Notes: a model not told the origin generated them from the sequence alone. A DNA stretch of 56,069 bases from Streptococcus sp. CSL10205-OR2 (GCF_025660655.1 NZ_JAOTIN010000012.1:1-56069), one strand, 5' to 3'. Shown: positions 43,938 through 55,937, numbered from the stretch's first letter. A program made the numbers and translations.

Positions 43938-44489
43938 TTAGTTCTCCTTTTTTAATAAACTGTCCACGACCTGTGGATAAAGTCGATGTTCACAAGCGTG
44001 AATACGTTCTTCAAAACTGTCCATCGTATCAGTCTCAAGACGTTCCACGCGCTCTTGTGTGATAATTTCTCCTGTGTCAATGCCTGAATCTACCCAATGA
44101 ATGGTAACTCCCGAAGCTGTAACACCAGCATCCCATGCGTCCTTGATGCTATGAGCTCCTGGAAATTCCGGCAAGTAAGACGGATGGATATTGATGATTT
44201 TCCCTTCATATTTTGAAAGGAGGGTTTTCCCGATGATTTTCATGTAGCCAGCCAACACCACTAAATTAATCTGATGAGTATCTAGTAAGTCAACAATGGC
44301 TTGTTCATAGGCTTCCTTAGATGCAAATTCTTTTAACTCAAAAGCAAAAGCTTTGACGTTCAATTGGTTTGCCCTGTCTAAGACAAAGGCATCCCGATGA
44401 TCCGAAAAAACAAAGGTCACAGGAAATTTTTCAGCAATGGCTTGAAAATTGGAACCATTACCTGACGCAAAAACGGCTATATTTTTCAT
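43938..44489 (-). CDS. purN: Phosphoribosylglycinamide formyltransferase
   Basis: PurN (183 aa) transfers a formyl group from 10-formyl-tetrahydrofolate to GAR. It shows GNGSNFQAI near the start and the active-site region [17 protein letters not shown] with the catalytic histidine, plus [10 protein letters not shown]. It overlaps purM by four bases (ATGA). Confidence 0.97.
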   Translation of the reverse strand: MKNIAVFASGNGSNFQAIAEKFPVTFVFSDHRDAFVLDRANQLNVKAFAFELKEFASKEAYEQAIVDLLDTHQINLVVLAGYMKIIGKTLLSKYEGKIINIHPSYLPEFPGAHSIKDAWDAGVTASGVTIHWVDSGIDTGEIITQERVERLETDTMDSFEERIHACEHRLYPQVVDSLLKKEN

Positions 44490-45505
44490 TTGATAACCAC
44501 ACTTTGATCTTCTTTTTTAACAATATGGCCAATCTCATAAACAGGTTCATCGATGAGTGACTTAATCTCAGCAACATGTTCTGGCTTAACGGCAAGCACT
44601 AAACCAATTCCCATGTTGAAAATTTCAAACATTTCTGCGTGTTTAATTTGTCCATATTTTTCAATCGCTTTAAAGATTGGTAAAACAGGAATCTTATCTT
44701 CTTCAATCACTGCGGCTAATTCATCTGAAAACATTCTTGGCACATTTTCAACAAAGCCACCACCAGTAATATGAGCAATGCCATTAACCAATCCCTTTTT
44801 AACTAAAGGAAGAACGCTCTTAACATAAATACGAGTTGGCTCTAATAAGACATCTTTTAAAGCTTTTCCTTCTAACTCTTCTAGTTGTTCATCACCACTA
44901 TAATCTTTGAAGACACGGCGAACCAAAGAATAGCCATTGGAATGAATCCCACTTGAAGCAAGTCCCAACAAGACATCACCCTTAGAAACCTTGCTACCGT
45001 CAATCAATTCTGATTTCTCAGCAATACCAACAGCAAAGCCAGCCAAATCATAATCATCATCACCATACATCCCTGGCATTTCAGCCGTCTCACCACCAAT
45101 TAAGGCAGCACCTGCTAAGACACAGCCATCAGCAACACCTGCAATGACTTGTTCTAATTTTTCTGGCTTGTTTTTACCTGTGGCAATATAATCTAAAAAG
45201 TAAAGTGGTTCTGCACCTGCCGCAATAATATCGTTAACACACATGGCAACACAATCTTGACCAATGGTGTCATGTTTATCATATTTTATCGCAAGCATGA
45301 GTTTTGTACCAACACCATCTGTGCCACTGACAAGCACGGGTTCTTTGACATTTAATTGGGATAAATCAAATAGACCACCAAAACCACCCAAGGCTCCCAT
45401 TGCTCCTAGACGTTTTGTCTTAGCGACATGTTTTTTGATGCGTTCAACCACTTCATAACCAGCTTCCACATCAACACCTGATTTTGCATAAGCATTTTCT
45501 GACAT
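44486..45505 (-). CDS. purM: Phosphoribosylformylglycinamidine cyclo-ligase
   Basis: PurM (339 aa) closes the imidazole ring to make AIR. It starts [20 protein letters not shown], and the signature [15 protein letters not shown] and [11 protein letters not shown] are present. The frame is open 45 codons further into purF, but AAAGGGGG marks the ATG at 45505, 13 bases after the purF stop. Usual length. Confidence 0.97.
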   Translation of the reverse strand: MSENAYAKSGVDVEAGYEVVERIKKHVAKTKRLGAMGALGGFGGLFDLSQLNVKEPVLVSGTDGVGTKLMLAIKYDKHDTIGQDCVAMCVNDIIAAGAEPLYFLDYIATGKNKPEKLEQVIAGVADGCVLAGAALIGGETAEMPGMYGDDDYDLAGFAVGIAEKSELIDGSKVSKGDVLLGLASSGIHSNGYSLVRRVFKDYSGDEQLEELEGKALKDVLLEPTRIYVKSVLPLVKKGLVNGIAHITGGGFVENVPRMFSDELAAVIEEDKIPVLPIFKAIEKYGQIKHAEMFEIFNMGIGLVLAVKPEHVAEIKSLIDEPVYEIGHIVKKEDQSVVIK

Positions 45506-45518
45506 GTTTACCCCCTTT

Positions 45519-46964
45519 TTAATTTGTTCTAAAGTCAACTTTTTGATGGAGATTTCTAAGGTATTCTTCCTCATAATCGTAAAGTTCTGTCGGATAGTTT
45601 CCATCAAAATAAGCCACACACAAGCCACCGTTAGGGGCATCTGATTCTAAGCCGATTGATTCAATCAAGCCATCAATGGATAAAAATGATAAGCTGTCAG
45701 CACCAATAATCTCACACACCTCCTCGACAGAATGATTGGCAGAGATGAGTTCACGCTTGGTTTGAATGTCAATACCGTAGAAACAAGGATGTTTTAATTC
45801 TGGACTGGCAATGGCCACATGAACTTCTGAGGCACCAGCCTCTCTTAATAAGCTAACAATTCGTCTACTGGTCGTTCCACGAACAATCGAATCATCAACC
45901 ATAACCACGCGTTTGCCTTTAACCACACTAGAAACAGCAGATAATTTCATCCTTACCCCTTGTTCTCTCAATTCTTGCGTTGGTTGGATAAAGGTTCTTT
46001 GAATGTATTGATTTTTAATCAAGCCCATTTCATAAGGAAGACCTGATTCTTCAGCATAGCCAGAAGCTGCTGATAGTGAGGAATTAGGAACACCAACAAC
46101 GATATCGGCATCGATTTTAGCTTCTTGAGCAAGGCGTTTTCCTAGATTTTTTCGAGCCGTGTGCACATTTATCCCATGGATAACACTGTCTGGACGCGCA
46201 AAATAAATGTACTCCATAGAGCAAATAGCCATTTGCGTATCAGTTGTAAACTGATCAAAAGATAAACCAGAATCATCAATAATCACGATTTCACCAGGTT
46301 TCACATCTCTCACCCATTTGGCACCAATGACTTCAAAAGCACAAGTTTCACTGGAAATCACCCAAGAACCATTAGCAAATTGACCAATAGAAAGGGGTCT
46401 AAAACCATTTGGATCTAAAGCAGCATAAATCTTATCTTCTGTCATCATAAGATAAGCAAAGCCACCTTTAACTTGATTAAGCGCATCCTTAAATTGCTCG
46501 ATAAAAGTTTCTTTTGGACTACGACGAATGAGGTGCATGAGAATTTCTGTGTCTGAAGAACTAGCAAAAATAGCACCCTTTTTCTCCAATTCAGCACGCA
46601 GAGACTTGGCATTGGTCAGATTACCATTATGCGCTAAAGCGATTTGGCCATCTGAAAAATCAAATAAGAACGGTTGAATGTTATTAATTGAAGCTGTTCC
46701 AGCTGTTGCATATCGTACATGTCCGATAGCTGCTTTTCCCGTTAATTTAGCAAGATTGCTTGGTCTTTTAAAGACTTCTGAAATCAGACCTGTATTGCGA
46801 TGACGAAGAAGTTTACGCTCATCATTTGACACAATACCAGCCCCTTCTTGTCCTCTGTGTTGAAGACTATGAAGACCATAATAAGTGACTTCTGCCGCTT
46901 GATCATGTCCCCATATCCCAAAAATACCACACTCTTCATTGAGTGATTTTACTTCATAAGTCAT
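45519..46964 (-). CDS. purF: Amidophosphoribosyltransferase
   Basis: PurF (481 aa), the committed enzyme that makes phosphoribosylamine from PRPP and glutamine. A short propeptide precedes the nucleophile Cys12 ([11 protein letters not shown]), as in Bacillus-type enzymes that mature by self-cleavage. The PRPP loop is [18 protein letters not shown]. Cysteines near the C-terminal third may ligate an iron-sulphur cluster, as in B. subtilis, but I did not verify all four. Nine bases after purL. Confidence 0.97.
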   Translation of the reverse strand: MTYEVKSLNEECGIFGIWGHDQAAEVTYYGLHSLQHRGQEGAGIVSNDERKLLRHRNTGLISEVFKRPSNLAKLTGKAAIGHVRYATAGTASINNIQPFLFDFSDGQIALAHNGNLTNAKSLRAELEKKGAIFASSSDTEILMHLIRRSPKETFIEQFKDALNQVKGGFAYLMMTEDKIYAALDPNGFRPLSIGQFANGSWVISSETCAFEVIGAKWVRDVKPGEIVIIDDSGLSFDQFTTDTQMAICSMEYIYFARPDSVIHGINVHTARKNLGKRLAQEAKIDADIVVGVPNSSLSAASGYAEESGLPYEMGLIKNQYIQRTFIQPTQELREQGVRMKLSAVSSVVKGKRVVMVDDSIVRGTTSRRIVSLLREAGASEVHVAIASPELKHPCFYGIDIQTKRELISANHSVEEVCEIIGADSLSFLSIDGLIESIGLESDAPNGGLCVAYFDGNYPTELYDYEEEYLRNLHQKVDFRTN

Positions 46965-46973
46965 TTTTTCCCC

Positions 46974-49900
46974 TTAGTTGTTTTTAAAATAATTGACGGC
47001 GCTAGCAAAAAGTTGTTGGTCTTTACAACCTGGAATATTTTTAAAGTTTCCTTCTTCATAACGTTCTGAGTGGCCCATTTTCCCAATAATTTGTCCATTA
47101 CGGCTTGTAATCCCTTCAATCGCATGACTAGAGCCATTCGGATTAAAGCGAGAATCCATACTTGGATTACCATCAAAATCAACGTACTGGCTAAAGATTT
47201 GTCCATATTTTTGAAGCTCTATAAATTCAGCATCAGAAACGACAAATTTTCCTTCTCCGTGAGATACTGGGATCACATGAATATCACCCACGGCCACACC
47301 AGCCAACCAAGGTGAGTTGGTGTTTGCGATTCTTGTTTCAACCATCTTAGCAACGTGTTGGTTGGCATCGTTATAAAACAGAGTTGGGCTGTCTGTATGA
47401 CTCTCTTCAAAATTACCATAAGGGAGTAATCCTGATTTAACAAGAGCTTGGAAACCATTACAAATTCCAATGATTAAGCCACCACGAGCTATGAAGGCAT
47501 CTATTGCTGTTTTAATCGTTTGATTCAATAAAATATTAACAATAAATTTAGCAGAACCATCTGGCTCATCTGCCGCTGAAAAACCGCCGGCAAAGAAAAT
47601 AATGTTGGCTTTTCCAATCATGTCAGCCATCTCAGCAATTGATTGTGCAATCAACTCCTGAGTCAACGTTCTAAACGGTACTAGAGCCACTTTCGCTCCA
47701 ACCTGTTCAAAGGCTTTAGCAGAATCGTACTCTGAGTTTGTACCAGGAAAAACAGGAATATAAACGAGCGGCTTATCCGTTTTTTCTGAGACATTTTTTG
47801 TTGGTTGAGTGGAAACGACAGGCACATCTGATAGACCTTCTTTTTGTTCAAAAAGCGTTGGGTAAACGTCCTCAAGAGTTCCTTCAAACGCACCGAGAAG
47901 CTTTTGACCAGCAATGGTGACATCATTAACAACAAGAGAAAAAGCGTTTGTTGTTGTCCCCAGTTTAACCACACCAGAGATGTCTTCTTTACTTGTGAAT
48001 ACAAAACCACCCAATTGCCCTTGAAGAAGAGTTGAAATGATTTTATCATCAATTGATAACTGAGCACCGAAGCGATTACCAAAACTCATTAAAGCTAGTG
48101 TTTCTCCAAGACCTCCATATTTAATGGCTGCACTAGCTGTTATCTGATGTTGTTCTTGAAGATGGCTAAATTGTTCAAAATTAGCAAGAATTTGTTTAAA
48201 ATCAATCGTTTCTGAAATAGCTTGTCCTTCAATATAATAGATATTCTCATCAGCAGCTTTAAATTCTGGCGATAAGACCTTGTCGACTTTTGAAGTGGTA
48301 ACACCAAAAGCCACAAGTGTTGGAGGTACTGTTAGCTCTTCAAAAGTGCCACTCATTGAATCCTTCCCACCAATAGATGGTAGGCCTAATTGGATTTGCG
48401 CTTCAATAGCACCTAAAAGAGCTGACACAGGTTTTCCAAAACGTTCTGCTTGTTTATCCAAACGCTCAAAGTATTCTTGATAAGAAAAACGCGCTTTTTG
48501 CCATTTTGAACCTGTTGCCACTAAACGACTGGTTGCCTCAATAATTGCATAAGCAGCACCATGATAAGGTGACCATTCCGCAATATAAGGGTTATAACCT
48601 TGTGCCATCACAGAAACAGTGGTGGTTTTTCCTTTTTGAACAGGTAATTTTTGGACTGAACTTTCTGTTGGTGTCACCTGATAACGACCACCTAGAGGAT
48701 GGTTAATTGTTGAGCGACCAACCGAACTATCAAAGAGAGTTTGAAGGCCTTTTTGACTCGTATGATTAAGATTAGAAAGCACAGTGATGAGCTCTTGTTC
48801 AATGGTTTGTAAATGAGTTGTTTTTTGGTAAGGAAGAGTTTTCTTACTATCTGTCACATCGACATCAACAACCACGCGGACACCATTGGTGTCTAAAAAG
48901 GCACGTTCAATATCAACAATTTTTTCACCATTCCAAGTCATCACAAGATGAGCTTCTTTTGTCACCTCAGCGACAACGACTGCTAGAATATCTTCTTTTT
49001 CAGAAGCAGCAATAAAGGCATCTGCATCTTCTTTAGACACAACAACAGCCATACGTTCTTGGCTTTCTGAGATGGCAATTTCAGTTCCATTTAATCCCTG
49101 ATATTTTAAAGGTACTTTATTGAGGTCAATCAAAACACCATCAGCTAATTCACCAATAGCAACACAGACCCCGCCTGCGCCAAAGTCATTTGATTTTTTT
49201 ATCAGCTGACTAACGTCTGGATTTCTAAAAAGACGTTGGATTTTTCTTTCCTCGATGGCGTTACCTTTTTGAACCTCAGCACCCGCTGTTTCAACCGTTT
49301 CAACCGTTTGTACCTTAGAAGAACCAGTGGCACCACCAATACCATCTCGACCAGTTTTACCACCCAACAAAATAATCACATCACCAGGTTCTGGTTTTTC
49401 ACGTCGAACATTTTTCTTAGGTGTTGCTCCAACAACCGCTCCAAGTTCCATACGTTTAGCGACAAATCCTGGATGGAAGTATTCTCTCACATAAGTGGTT
49501 GCTAAGCCGATTTGGTTCCCATAAGAAGAGTAGCCATGTGCTGCTTTTTTTGAAATCACTTGCTGTGGTAATTTTCCTTGACGCGTGTCAGCAACATTTT
49601 GTGTGATATCACCAGCTCCTGAAATTCTCATCGCTTGGTAAACAAAACTACGCCCTGACAAAGGATCACGAATGGCACCACCAATACAAGTTGCTGCACC
49701 ACCAAATGGTTCAATTTCAGTAGGGTGATTATGGGTTTCATTTTTAAACATTAATAGCCATGTTTCATCTTTGCCATCAACATCAACAGAAATTTCAACC
49801 GAACAAGCATTAATTTCATCAGAGACTTCCATATCATCCAAACGACCATTGGCACGCTCATAACGACCAAAAATAGTCGCCATATCCATTAATGTCTGAG

Positions 49901-50705
49901 GTTTAGCTTCACGACCCAGTTCTTTTCTCATAGCCAAGTACCTATCATAAGTCGCTTGAAGTTGCTCTTCAAATTGAGAATGGGTGAAATTAATCGTTTT
50001 TAATTCTGTTTCAAAAGTAGTGTGACGACAATGATCAGACCAGTAAGTGTCTAAAACTTTTAATTCCGTTTCTGTAGGAACTCTCTCTATCGTTTTAAAA
50101 TAATCTTGAATAAAGAGTAAATCAGCCACTTCCATGGCTAAATGTTGTTCTTTTTTAAAGTCTATAAACTGATCTTTTGAGTAGTCATTGAAGAAATCAA
50201 GTTTAGGGATATGAGCATTTGCTTTTTCAAACGTTTCAACCATCACAGGCTTTGTAATGTCTTTAAAGCGTGAATCAACAGGGTTCAACAGATAAGTCTT
50301 AATTTTTTCTAACTCATCTAAAGCAATATCAGCATTCAACAAGTAAAGTTGTGCTGTTTTGACAGTAACGTTATTGGTTGCCCCTAAAAGAAACAGGGCT
50401 TCTTGAGCACTAGCTGCTCGTTGATCAAACTGACCAGGTAGAGCTTCAATGGCAAAAAATTGATAGTGATTGAGAAAATCAGAAATACCTTTTTCTGTCA
50501 TCAAATCATCCGTTACTTGTTCTGAGAAAATATGTTTATCTGCCTTTTCAGATAAGTCAGAAGACAAATGAAAAACATCATAAACTTGCAAAAGACGCAA
50601 ATCTTTTAAGGTCTTAACCTGCAAATGATGTCTCAATTCTGCAAGCAAAGATTTTTCTTTCACTCTAAAATTAGCTTTTTTTTCAACAAAAATACGTTTA
50701 TTCAT
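46974..50705 (-). CDS. purL: Phosphoribosylformylglycinamidine synthase, single-chain form
   Basis: A 1243-aa FGAM synthase in which the PurS-, PurL- and PurQ-like parts are fused, the form known from proteobacteria and streptococci rather than the three-subunit Bacillus form. The ATP-binding core includes FKNETHNHPTEIEPFGGAAT and GATGSSKVQTV. The C-terminal glutaminase (about 985-1243) has the nucleophile Cys1082 in IIGICNGFQAL and its His-Glu region near NPNGSSHAIEGITS. Follows purC by nine bases. Confidence 0.97.
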   Translation of the reverse strand: MNKRIFVEKKANFRVKEKSLLAELRHHLQVKTLKDLRLLQVYDVFHLSSDLSEKADKHIFSEQVTDDLMTEKGISDFLNHYQFFAIEALPGQFDQRAASAQEALFLLGATNNVTVKTAQLYLLNADIALDELEKIKTYLLNPVDSRFKDITKPVMVETFEKANAHIPKLDFFNDYSKDQFIDFKKEQHLAMEVADLLFIQDYFKTIERVPTETELKVLDTYWSDHCRHTTFETELKTINFTHSQFEEQLQATYDRYLAMRKELGREAKPQTLMDMATIFGRYERANGRLDDMEVSDEINACSVEISVDVDGKDETWLLMFKNETHNHPTEIEPFGGAATCIGGAIRDPLSGRSFVYQAMRISGAGDITQNVADTRQGKLPQQVISKKAAHGYSSYGNQIGLATTYVREYFHPGFVAKRMELGAVVGATPKKNVRREKPEPGDVIILLGGKTGRDGIGGATGSSKVQTVETVETAGAEVQKGNAIEERKIQRLFRNPDVSQLIKKSNDFGAGGVCVAIGELADGVLIDLNKVPLKYQGLNGTEIAISESQERMAVVVSKEDADAFIAASEKEDILAVVVAEVTKEAHLVMTWNGEKIVDIERAFLDTNGVRVVVDVDVTDSKKTLPYQKTTHLQTIEQELITVLSNLNHTSQKGLQTLFDSSVGRSTINHPLGGRYQVTPTESSVQKLPVQKGKTTTVSVMAQGYNPYIAEWSPYHGAAYAIIEATSRLVATGSKWQKARFSYQEYFERLDKQAERFGKPVSALLGAIEAQIQLGLPSIGGKDSMSGTFEELTVPPTLVAFGVTTSKVDKVLSPEFKAADENIYYIEGQAISETIDFKQILANFEQFSHLQEQHQITASAAIKYGGLGETLALMSFGNRFGAQLSIDDKIISTLLQGQLGGFVFTSKEDISGVVKLGTTTNAFSLVVNDVTIAGQKLLGAFEGTLEDVYPTLFEQKEGLSDVPVVSTQPTKNVSEKTDKPLVYIPVFPGTNSEYDSAKAFEQVGAKVALVPFRTLTQELIAQSIAEMADMIGKANIIFFAGGFSAADEPDGSAKFIVNILLNQTIKTAIDAFIARGGLIIGICNGFQALVKSGLLPYGNFEESHTDSPTLFYNDANQHVAKMVETRIANTNSPWLAGVAVGDIHVIPVSHGEGKFVVSDAEFIELQKYGQIFSQYVDFDGNPSMDSRFNPNGSSHAIEGITSRNGQIIGKMGHSERYEEGNFKNIPGCKDQQLFASAVNYFKNN

Positions 50706-50714
50706 GTTTGCCCC

Positions 50715-51422
50715 TTACTTATTTTTAGACAGTTGTTCCAAAACAACGGTGTAAACATCTATAATTGAACCAATATTACGACGGAAAACATCTTTATCCA
50801 TATGGTTTCCTTCTTTATCCCATAAACGACTGGTATCAGGTGAGATTTCATCAGAAAGAATGATATCGCCATTACCATCACGACCAAATTCCAATTTATA
50901 ATCAATGAGAGTCAGACCGACCTCTGCAAAAATATCTGTTAGAACGCGATTGATTTTCCTTGTTTCTTCTTTTAAAAACGCTATTTCTTCAGCGGTTGCA
51001 ATCTTCAAAAACAAGACATGTTCGTCATTGATAAAAGGATCATCTAGCTCATCATTTTTATAATAAAATTCAATAATGGGAGTCTCAAATTTGATGCCTT
51101 CTTCAAGTCCGAAACGCTTAGCAAATGACCCTGCTGAGTAGTTGCGAAGGACAACTTCAAGTGGAATAATACTCACCTTTTTATTAAGCTGATCCGTTTC
51201 TGATAATTGCTTAATGAAATGTGTCTTGATGCCTTTTTGATTTAAACGCTCAAAAATAAGCGAAGAAATCTGATTGTTAAGTCTTCCCTTGCCTTCTACA
51301 ATTTCTTTTCGTAGGCCATTTAGAGCAGTCGCCTGGTCCTTATAGCTAGCAATAATCTCATCTGGATGACTTGTTTCATAGATGTCTTTCGCTTTTCCTG
51401 AATAAATTAATTGTTTTTTCAT
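50715..51422 (-). CDS. purC: Phosphoribosylaminoimidazole-succinocarboxamide synthase
   Basis: PurC (235 aa) joins aspartate to CAIR. It begins [20 protein letters not shown] and contains [13 protein letters not shown] and [21 protein letters not shown], the family signatures. It is the first gene of the purCLFMNH run. The nearest purine-rich site before the ATG is AAAAGG, 12-13 bases away, so initiation may be modest. A promoter and an acpP terminator lie directly upstream. Confidence 0.97.
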   Translation of the reverse strand: MKKQLIYSGKAKDIYETSHPDEIIASYKDQATALNGLRKEIVEGKGRLNNQISSLIFERLNQKGIKTHFIKQLSETDQLNKKVSIIPLEVVLRNYSAGSFAKRFGLEEGIKFETPIIEFYYKNDELDDPFINDEHVLFLKIATAEEIAFLKEETRKINRVLTDIFAEVGLTLIDYKLEFGRDGNGDIILSDEISPDTSRLWDKEGNHMDKDVFRRNIGSIIDVYTVVLEQLSKNK

Positions 51423-51455
51423 GATATTGTTCGCCTTTTAAGTTTTTATAGCTTA

Positions 51456-51484
51456 ATATTAGCATAAATAAAGAGATTTAACAA
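51456..51484 (-). promoter_or_regulatory. purC: purC operon promoter
   Basis: TTGTTA (51479-51484) and TAATAT (51456-51461) are 17 bases apart on the minus strand, with TGC before the -10. Directly upstream, ATTGTTCATTTTT resembles an inverted PurBox with two mismatches, and CGAAC recurs in the leader at about 51427-51436. No perfect PurBox is present. Confidence 0.65.
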
Positions 51485-51499
51485 TAAAAAATGAACAAT

Positions 51500-51526
51500 A
51501 AAAAAGATATTCGAAAAATTCGAATA
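51500..51526 (-). terminator. Terminator of acpP
   Basis: TATTCGAA and TTCGAATA (51508-51515, 51519-51526) form a perfect 8-bp stem with a 3-base loop, followed on the minus strand by TTTTTT. It begins two bases after the acpP stop codon. Confidence 0.88.
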
Positions 51527-51527
51527 C

Positions 51528-51770
51528 CTATTTTGTTTTTTCATATAAATAGTCAACCATTTGTCCCATGGTTCTGACATCCTCAACTTCTTCATCAAGG
51601 ATTTCAAGGTCAAATTCATCTTCTACATTGATGACAAATTCAGTTAAAGTGATAGAATCAGCTCCTAAATCATCTTTAAAATTAGTGTCCATAGTCACTT
51701 CAATATCTTCTTCTCCAAGTTGTTCAATAATCATTTTTTGCATTTTTGCTAAAATATCTTCTTTAGTCAT
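51528..51770 (-). CDS. acpP: Acyl carrier protein
   Basis: An 80-aa acyl carrier protein. The phosphopantetheine serine lies in [10 protein letters not shown], and the sequence is highly acidic with four predicted helices. GGAGAG eight bases upstream fixes the ATG at 51770; the longer frame lacks a signal. It overlaps plsX by eight bases. In streptococci this plsX-linked ACP is distinct from the one in the fab cluster, and may serve PlsX-dependent phospholipid synthesis or uptake of external fatty acids. Confidence 0.95.
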   Translation of the reverse strand: MTKEDILAKMQKMIIEQLGEEDIEVTMDTNFKDDLGADSITLTEFVINVEDEFDLEILDEEVEDVRTMGQMVDYLYEKTK

Positions 51771-52770
51771 TTGATTCACTCTCCTTTGAAAATTCATTGG
51801 TTAACTGGTCCATAAGACCACTTTCTAACATAAGACTAACTTGTTTGATCGCATTATAAATCGCTTTAGCATCACTTGAGCCATGGCATTTAATAACTGG
51901 GGCTTTAAGTCCAAACAAAACAGCACCACCTGCTGATGAATAGTCAAGGCTTTCTTTAAGTTGATAAAGGCTTCCTTTTAAGAGTAGGGCTCCCAATTTT
52001 GTTGAAAAACCACCATCTTGGATTGTTTTTTTCAACTGTCCCATAATTGAGATGGCTGTTCCTTCAATTGATTTCAACACAGCGTTTCCTGTGAAACCAT
52101 CAGCAACAACCACATCACAGACACCTGCTAGAAGATCACGTGCTTCGACATTACCAATAAAGTTAAGTGAAGCATCATTAGAAAGACGCTCAAACGTTTC
52201 TTTTCTTAAGGTGTCTCCCTTGGTATCTTCTGTCCCATTATTTAATAACCCAACACGAGGTGAATTAATGCCTCGAACATTCTTAGCATAAAAGGAACCA
52301 AGGACAGCAAACTGATGTAAATGTTTTGGAGTATTTTCAGCATTAGCACCCAAATCCAGCATGTCAAAACCTTTACCATCCATGGTTGGAATGGTTGACA
52401 TTAGTCCTGGACGATCAATGTTTTTAATGCGACCAACTACAAATAATCCTGATGCTAATAAGGCACCTGTATTGCCAGCTGATAAAACCGCGTCAGCTCG
52501 ACCTTCTTTGACGGCTTGTGTCGCTAGAACCATTGAAGCTTGTTTTTTCTTTCTAATTGCTTTTACAGGCTCATCTTCAGAATCAATTTTTTCAATGGTA
52601 TGACTAATCGTAACTCTCTTAGTATGTGTTAAATAAGGAGTGATTTTTTCTCTATCTCCATAGAGTTGAATTTCAATATCTGAAAAATCATCTAATGCTT
52701 GATTAACACCTTCAATAATCGCTTTGGGAGCATTATCTCCGCCCATAGCATCAATGGCTATTTTTTTCAT
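51763..52770 (-). CDS. plsX: Phosphate acyltransferase PlsX
   Basis: PlsX (335 aa) converts acyl-ACP to acyl-phosphate for PlsY, the entry to phospholipid synthesis in Gram-positives. It begins [20 protein letters not shown] with the typical early glycine motif, and the middle contains [20 protein letters not shown]. The ATG at 52770 has AAAGGAG; the frame extends 21 codons further without support. It overlaps acpP, its acyl carrier partner. Confidence 0.96.
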   Translation of the reverse strand: MKKIAIDAMGGDNAPKAIIEGVNQALDDFSDIEIQLYGDREKITPYLTHTKRVTISHTIEKIDSEDEPVKAIRKKKQASMVLATQAVKEGRADAVLSAGNTGALLASGLFVVGRIKNIDRPGLMSTIPTMDGKGFDMLDLGANAENTPKHLHQFAVLGSFYAKNVRGINSPRVGLLNNGTEDTKGDTLRKETFERLSNDASLNFIGNVEARDLLAGVCDVVVADGFTGNAVLKSIEGTAISIMGQLKKTIQDGGFSTKLGALLLKGSLYQLKESLDYSSAGGAVLFGLKAPVIKCHGSSDAKAIYNAIKQVSLMLESGLMDQLTNEFSKESESND

Positions 52771-52855
52771 TTTGAAACTCCTTTTTACAAATATTGACTT
52801 GTCTATTATAGCATGATTCGCTTTTTTTATCATCTTATGAAAACGGTATTCCTTT

Positions 52856-53617
52856 TTAATCCTGTTTCATAATATTACCCCATTTTTCTAAATCATCAAT
52901 AAAGGTTTTACTTTTTAATTTTAGACCAACATAATCATCATAAAGAGCATCTATAAAAAGTCTTAGCTCTTTCTTTAATGATTCGTTAACGGAAATAGTT
53001 TTTAACTCATCAAATTGAACGGTCTGAAACTGATTAATGAGGTAGGGAATATTAGGATTCAAATGACTGCGATGACTGTCTTTATCATAATGTTCCGGAC
53101 AAATAAGACCAGAAAAACGATGAGAAAAATCAAAAGGCAAGTTTTTGCGATGGCAAAAAAGACACTCATTAAAGTTTAGTGACACACCAAAGTGATCTAG
53201 CAATTGTATTTCAAAAATATTGGTCAAAATGTCATAATCTAACCCCTTGTTGATGAGTTTTAAGGTCTTGCTTAAAAAAGCAAACAAAGCAGGATCTGGT
53301 GTGGCATCTGAAATAGCACTATCAGCTAAAGCAACAATATAACTCGCATAAGCTAGTTTGAATATGTCAGTATTAATCTGTTTAAACACTTCAACTTCTT
53401 TGTAATCTTCAATGTAGCTGAGACCAGTCTCATTGATTTTCAAAATAAAGTTAGCCATTGTTAATGGTTGAATGACAGGAGTTACTTTTGATTTTCTAGC
53501 ACGTTTGACAAAGAACATTCTTTTACCATCAGATTCCGTAAAAATTTTCACCAATTTATCATCTTCTCGGAAATCCTTATTATAAAGAACAAGTCCTTTC
53601 GTTTCCTTAGTCTCCAT
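52856..53617 (-). CDS. recO: DNA repair protein RecO
   Basis: RecO (253 aa) anneals DNA and loads RecA with RecR. The N-terminal OB-fold (about 1-80) begins [20 protein letters not shown]. The C-terminal helical part has a zinc-type cluster with CLFCH and CPEHY. Its start overlaps the aminotransferase stop by 11 bases, so the two genes are coupled. Confidence 0.96.
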   Translation of the reverse strand: METKETKGLVLYNKDFREDDKLVKIFTESDGKRMFFVKRARKSKVTPVIQPLTMANFILKINETGLSYIEDYKEVEVFKQINTDIFKLAYASYIVALADSAISDATPDPALFAFLSKTLKLINKGLDYDILTNIFEIQLLDHFGVSLNFNECLFCHRKNLPFDFSHRFSGLICPEHYDKDSHRSHLNPNIPYLINQFQTVQFDELKTISVNESLKKELRLFIDALYDDYVGLKLKSKTFIDDLEKWGNIMKQD

Positions 53618-54782
53618 ATTCCTTCATAAATTCCTTCAATCGTCTCAAGGCTTCTTTAAGAGTCTCCATACTGGCAGCATAAGAAATTCTGATATAGCCT
53701 TCACCGTATTTACCAAAAGCAACACCTGGAATTAAAGCAACAGCTTGCTTTTTAGCAAACTCTTTTAAAAAGCCAAAGGAATCAGAAGCTGCTTCTCCTG
53801 GGATTTTTGCAAAAATATAAAAGGCACCATTTGGTTTAATCACTTCAAAACCAAGCTCATCAAGTTTTTCAATAATATAATCACGACGCTCAATATAAGC
53901 TTTTTTCATTGGTTCTGCATCATTTTTTCCAACGGTTAAGGCTTCAATCGCTGCATACTGAGCATTTGTTGTCGCAGCAGTCACCAAGTATTGATGACTT
54001 TTAATGAGTTGACTAGCTAATTCTTTTTTCGCAAAGATAAAACCAATACGCCAACCCGTCATGGCATGTGATTTCGATAACCCGTTGATTAGAATCGTTT
54101 GTTCTGGAAGGTACTCAGCAATAGAAACATGAGGTTCTTTGGTATAGGTTAATTCAGAATAAACCTCATCACTAATCACAAAGACATCATACTTTTTAAG
54201 AACCGCTGCTAAGTCCTTAATTTGCTGACGAGAATAGGTCACACCTGTAGGGTTAGTAGGGTAATTTAAAAGTACAGCTTTTAGTTTTTCGCCTTGGTCT
54301 AAAATGGCTTTTTCAAGCATCTCAGGCGTCAAAACAAATTGATTGGCAGTTGTGTCAATTTCAACGATATCTGCACCAACCAATTTGACAAGAGGCTCAT
54401 AACCAGGATAAGCTGGAGCTGGTAGTAAAACAGTGTCCCCTGGCTCTAAAATTGCTGTTAGACTTGCTGAGAGGGCTTCCGTTGCACCAACAGTGACTAA
54501 CACTTCATTTTCAGGATGATAATTTAAATGATATTTTTCTTTCACAAAATCACTAGCAGCTTGTCTTAATTCTAACAAACCAGACATGCCAGTATAGTAA
54601 CTTTTATCATTATCAATAGCTCTTTTAGCAGCCTCTTTAACATGATCAGGCGTTGTAAAATCTGGCTCACCAAGGGTTAATCTTAAAATACCTGGAATTG
54701 ATGAAATCGTTTGATCAAACTGACGAATTAATGATATTTCAATTCTGTCTAAATTTTTATTAAATCTTTTGCTTAAATCCAT
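53607..54782 (-). CDS. araT: Class I/II aminotransferase, aromatic/aspartate type
   Basis: A 391-aa PLP-dependent aminotransferase of fold type I. The cofactor lysine lies in [15 protein letters not shown], the substrate-binding block is [13 protein letters not shown], and the C-terminal arginine is in YIRISYA. In streptococci and lactococci the enzyme at this locus is usually called AraT and transaminates aromatic amino acids; the exact substrate cannot be read from the sequence. It has its own TATAAT (54811-54816) after the prs terminator, and GGAGGG before the ATG. Confidence 0.88.
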   Translation of the reverse strand: MDLSKRFNKNLDRIEISLIRQFDQTISSIPGILRLTLGEPDFTTPDHVKEAAKRAIDNDKSYYTGMSGLLELRQAASDFVKEKYHLNYHPENEVLVTVGATEALSASLTAILEPGDTVLLPAPAYPGYEPLVKLVGADIVEIDTTANQFVLTPEMLEKAILDQGEKLKAVLLNYPTNPTGVTYSRQQIKDLAAVLKKYDVFVISDEVYSELTYTKEPHVSIAEYLPEQTILINGLSKSHAMTGWRIGFIFAKKELASQLIKSHQYLVTAATTNAQYAAIEALTVGKNDAEPMKKAYIERRDYIIEKLDELGFEVIKPNGAFYIFAKIPGEAASDSFGFLKEFAKKQAVALIPGVAFGKYGEGYIRISYAASMETLKEALRRLKEFMKEYGD

Positions 54783-54831
54783 AATGCCCTCCAGCTTGTA
54801 TTGTATTCTTATTATACACTAAATTATCAGT

Positions 54832-54857
54832 AAAAAACACCTCTAAAGTGAGGTGTT
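54832..54857 (-). terminator. Terminator of prs
   Basis: AACACCTC and GAGGTGTT (54836-54843, 54850-54857) form a perfect 8-bp stem with a 6-base loop, followed on the minus strand by TTTTTT. It lies about 30 bases after the prs stop. Confidence 0.88.
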
Positions 54858-54889
54858 AATCGCTTAAAATCACTAATAATGGGTTCTTT

Positions 54890-55852
54890 TTACTTTCCAA
54901 CTTCAAACAACGGAGACAAAGGACGTTTTTCATGAATACGTAAAATAGCCTCAGCAATCAATTGTGCAATTGAAATTTGTTCAATCTTATCAATGAGTCG
55001 TTCCTCGGGTAGATAAATGGTATCAAGAACAATCATTTTCTTAATGGCTGATTTTTGAATGTTATCAAGAGCCGCCCCAGAAAGAATTGGGTGAGTGCCA
55101 CTTGCATAGACAGCTGTTGCACCAGCTTCAGCAAGAGCATCTGCCGCGTGACAAATCGTACCTGCTGTGTCAATCATATCATCTATTAAAATACATGTCT
55201 TATTTTTAACATCACCAATGATGTTCATCACTTCACTGGTATTCATCTTATCAACACTTCTACGTTTATCAATAATAGCAATTGGCGTTTTTAAAAACTG
55301 TGCTAATTTACGTGCTCTAGTCACACCACCATGGTCAGGACTAACAACAACATAATCATCTCCCACCATCCCACGACGTTGGAAATAATCAGCAATGAGT
55401 GGAGCACCCATCAAATGATCTACAGGAATATCAAAGAAACCTTGAATTTGTGCAGCATGTAAGTCTACAGTGAGAAGACGATCTACACCAGCCACCTCTA
55501 GCATATTAGCAACCAATTTAGACGTGATGGGTTCACGCGAACGTGCTTTTCTATCTTGTCTAGCATAACCGTAGTATGGCATGACAACATTTACCGTTTC
55601 CGCACTAGCACGCTTTAAAGCATCTACCATAATCAATAGTTCCATCAAATGATGATTAACTGGTGAACTCGTTGATTGGATAACAAACACATGATGACCT
55701 CTAATGGATTCTTCAATATTAACTTGAATTTCACCGTCTGAAAATTGTCTAACGGTTGATTTTCCTAAAGGAATTCCCATTGTTTTAGCAATATCTTTTG
55801 CTAGTTGTTGATTAGACGATAACGCAAATAACTTTAAATTAGAATAAGACAT
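54890..55852 (-). CDS. prs: Ribose-phosphate pyrophosphokinase
   Basis: PRPP synthetase (320 aa) makes phosphoribosyl pyrophosphate, the substrate of PurF and the effector of PurR. It begins [20 protein letters not shown]. The PRPP-binding region [19 protein letters not shown] and the C-terminal [20 protein letters not shown] motif are present, and the catalytic loop includes [16 protein letters not shown] precedes the ATG. It has its own promoter and terminator, close to the purine operon it feeds. Confidence 0.97.
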   Translation of the reverse strand: MSYSNLKLFALSSNQQLAKDIAKTMGIPLGKSTVRQFSDGEIQVNIEESIRGHHVFVIQSTSSPVNHHLMELLIMVDALKRASAETVNVVMPYYGYARQDRKARSREPITSKLVANMLEVAGVDRLLTVDLHAAQIQGFFDIPVDHLMGAPLIADYFQRRGMVGDDYVVVSPDHGGVTRARKLAQFLKTPIAIIDKRRSVDKMNTSEVMNIIGDVKNKTCILIDDMIDTAGTICHAADALAEAGATAVYASGTHPILSGAALDNIQKSAIKKMIVLDTIYLPEERLIDKIEQISIAQLIAEAILRIHEKRPLSPLFEVGK

Positions 55853-55881
55853 GATTTCCTCCCAAAATTTTCTCCTCTATC

Positions 55882-55910
55882 ATTTTAACCCTTTTCACCT
55901 ATTTTTTCAA
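55882..55910 (-). promoter_or_regulatory. prs: prs promoter
   Basis: TTGAAA (55905-55910) and TAAAAT (55882-55887) are 17 bases apart on the minus strand, about 30 bases before the prs start codon. Confidence 0.72.
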
Positions 55911-55937
55911 TCCTTAATAAAATGTATTCAATAATAA

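Noticed and set aside
51763..52833. Longer plsX start 21 codons upstream
   Set aside because: No ribosome-binding site there. AAAGGAG and the family's [12 protein letters not shown] start support the ATG at 52770.
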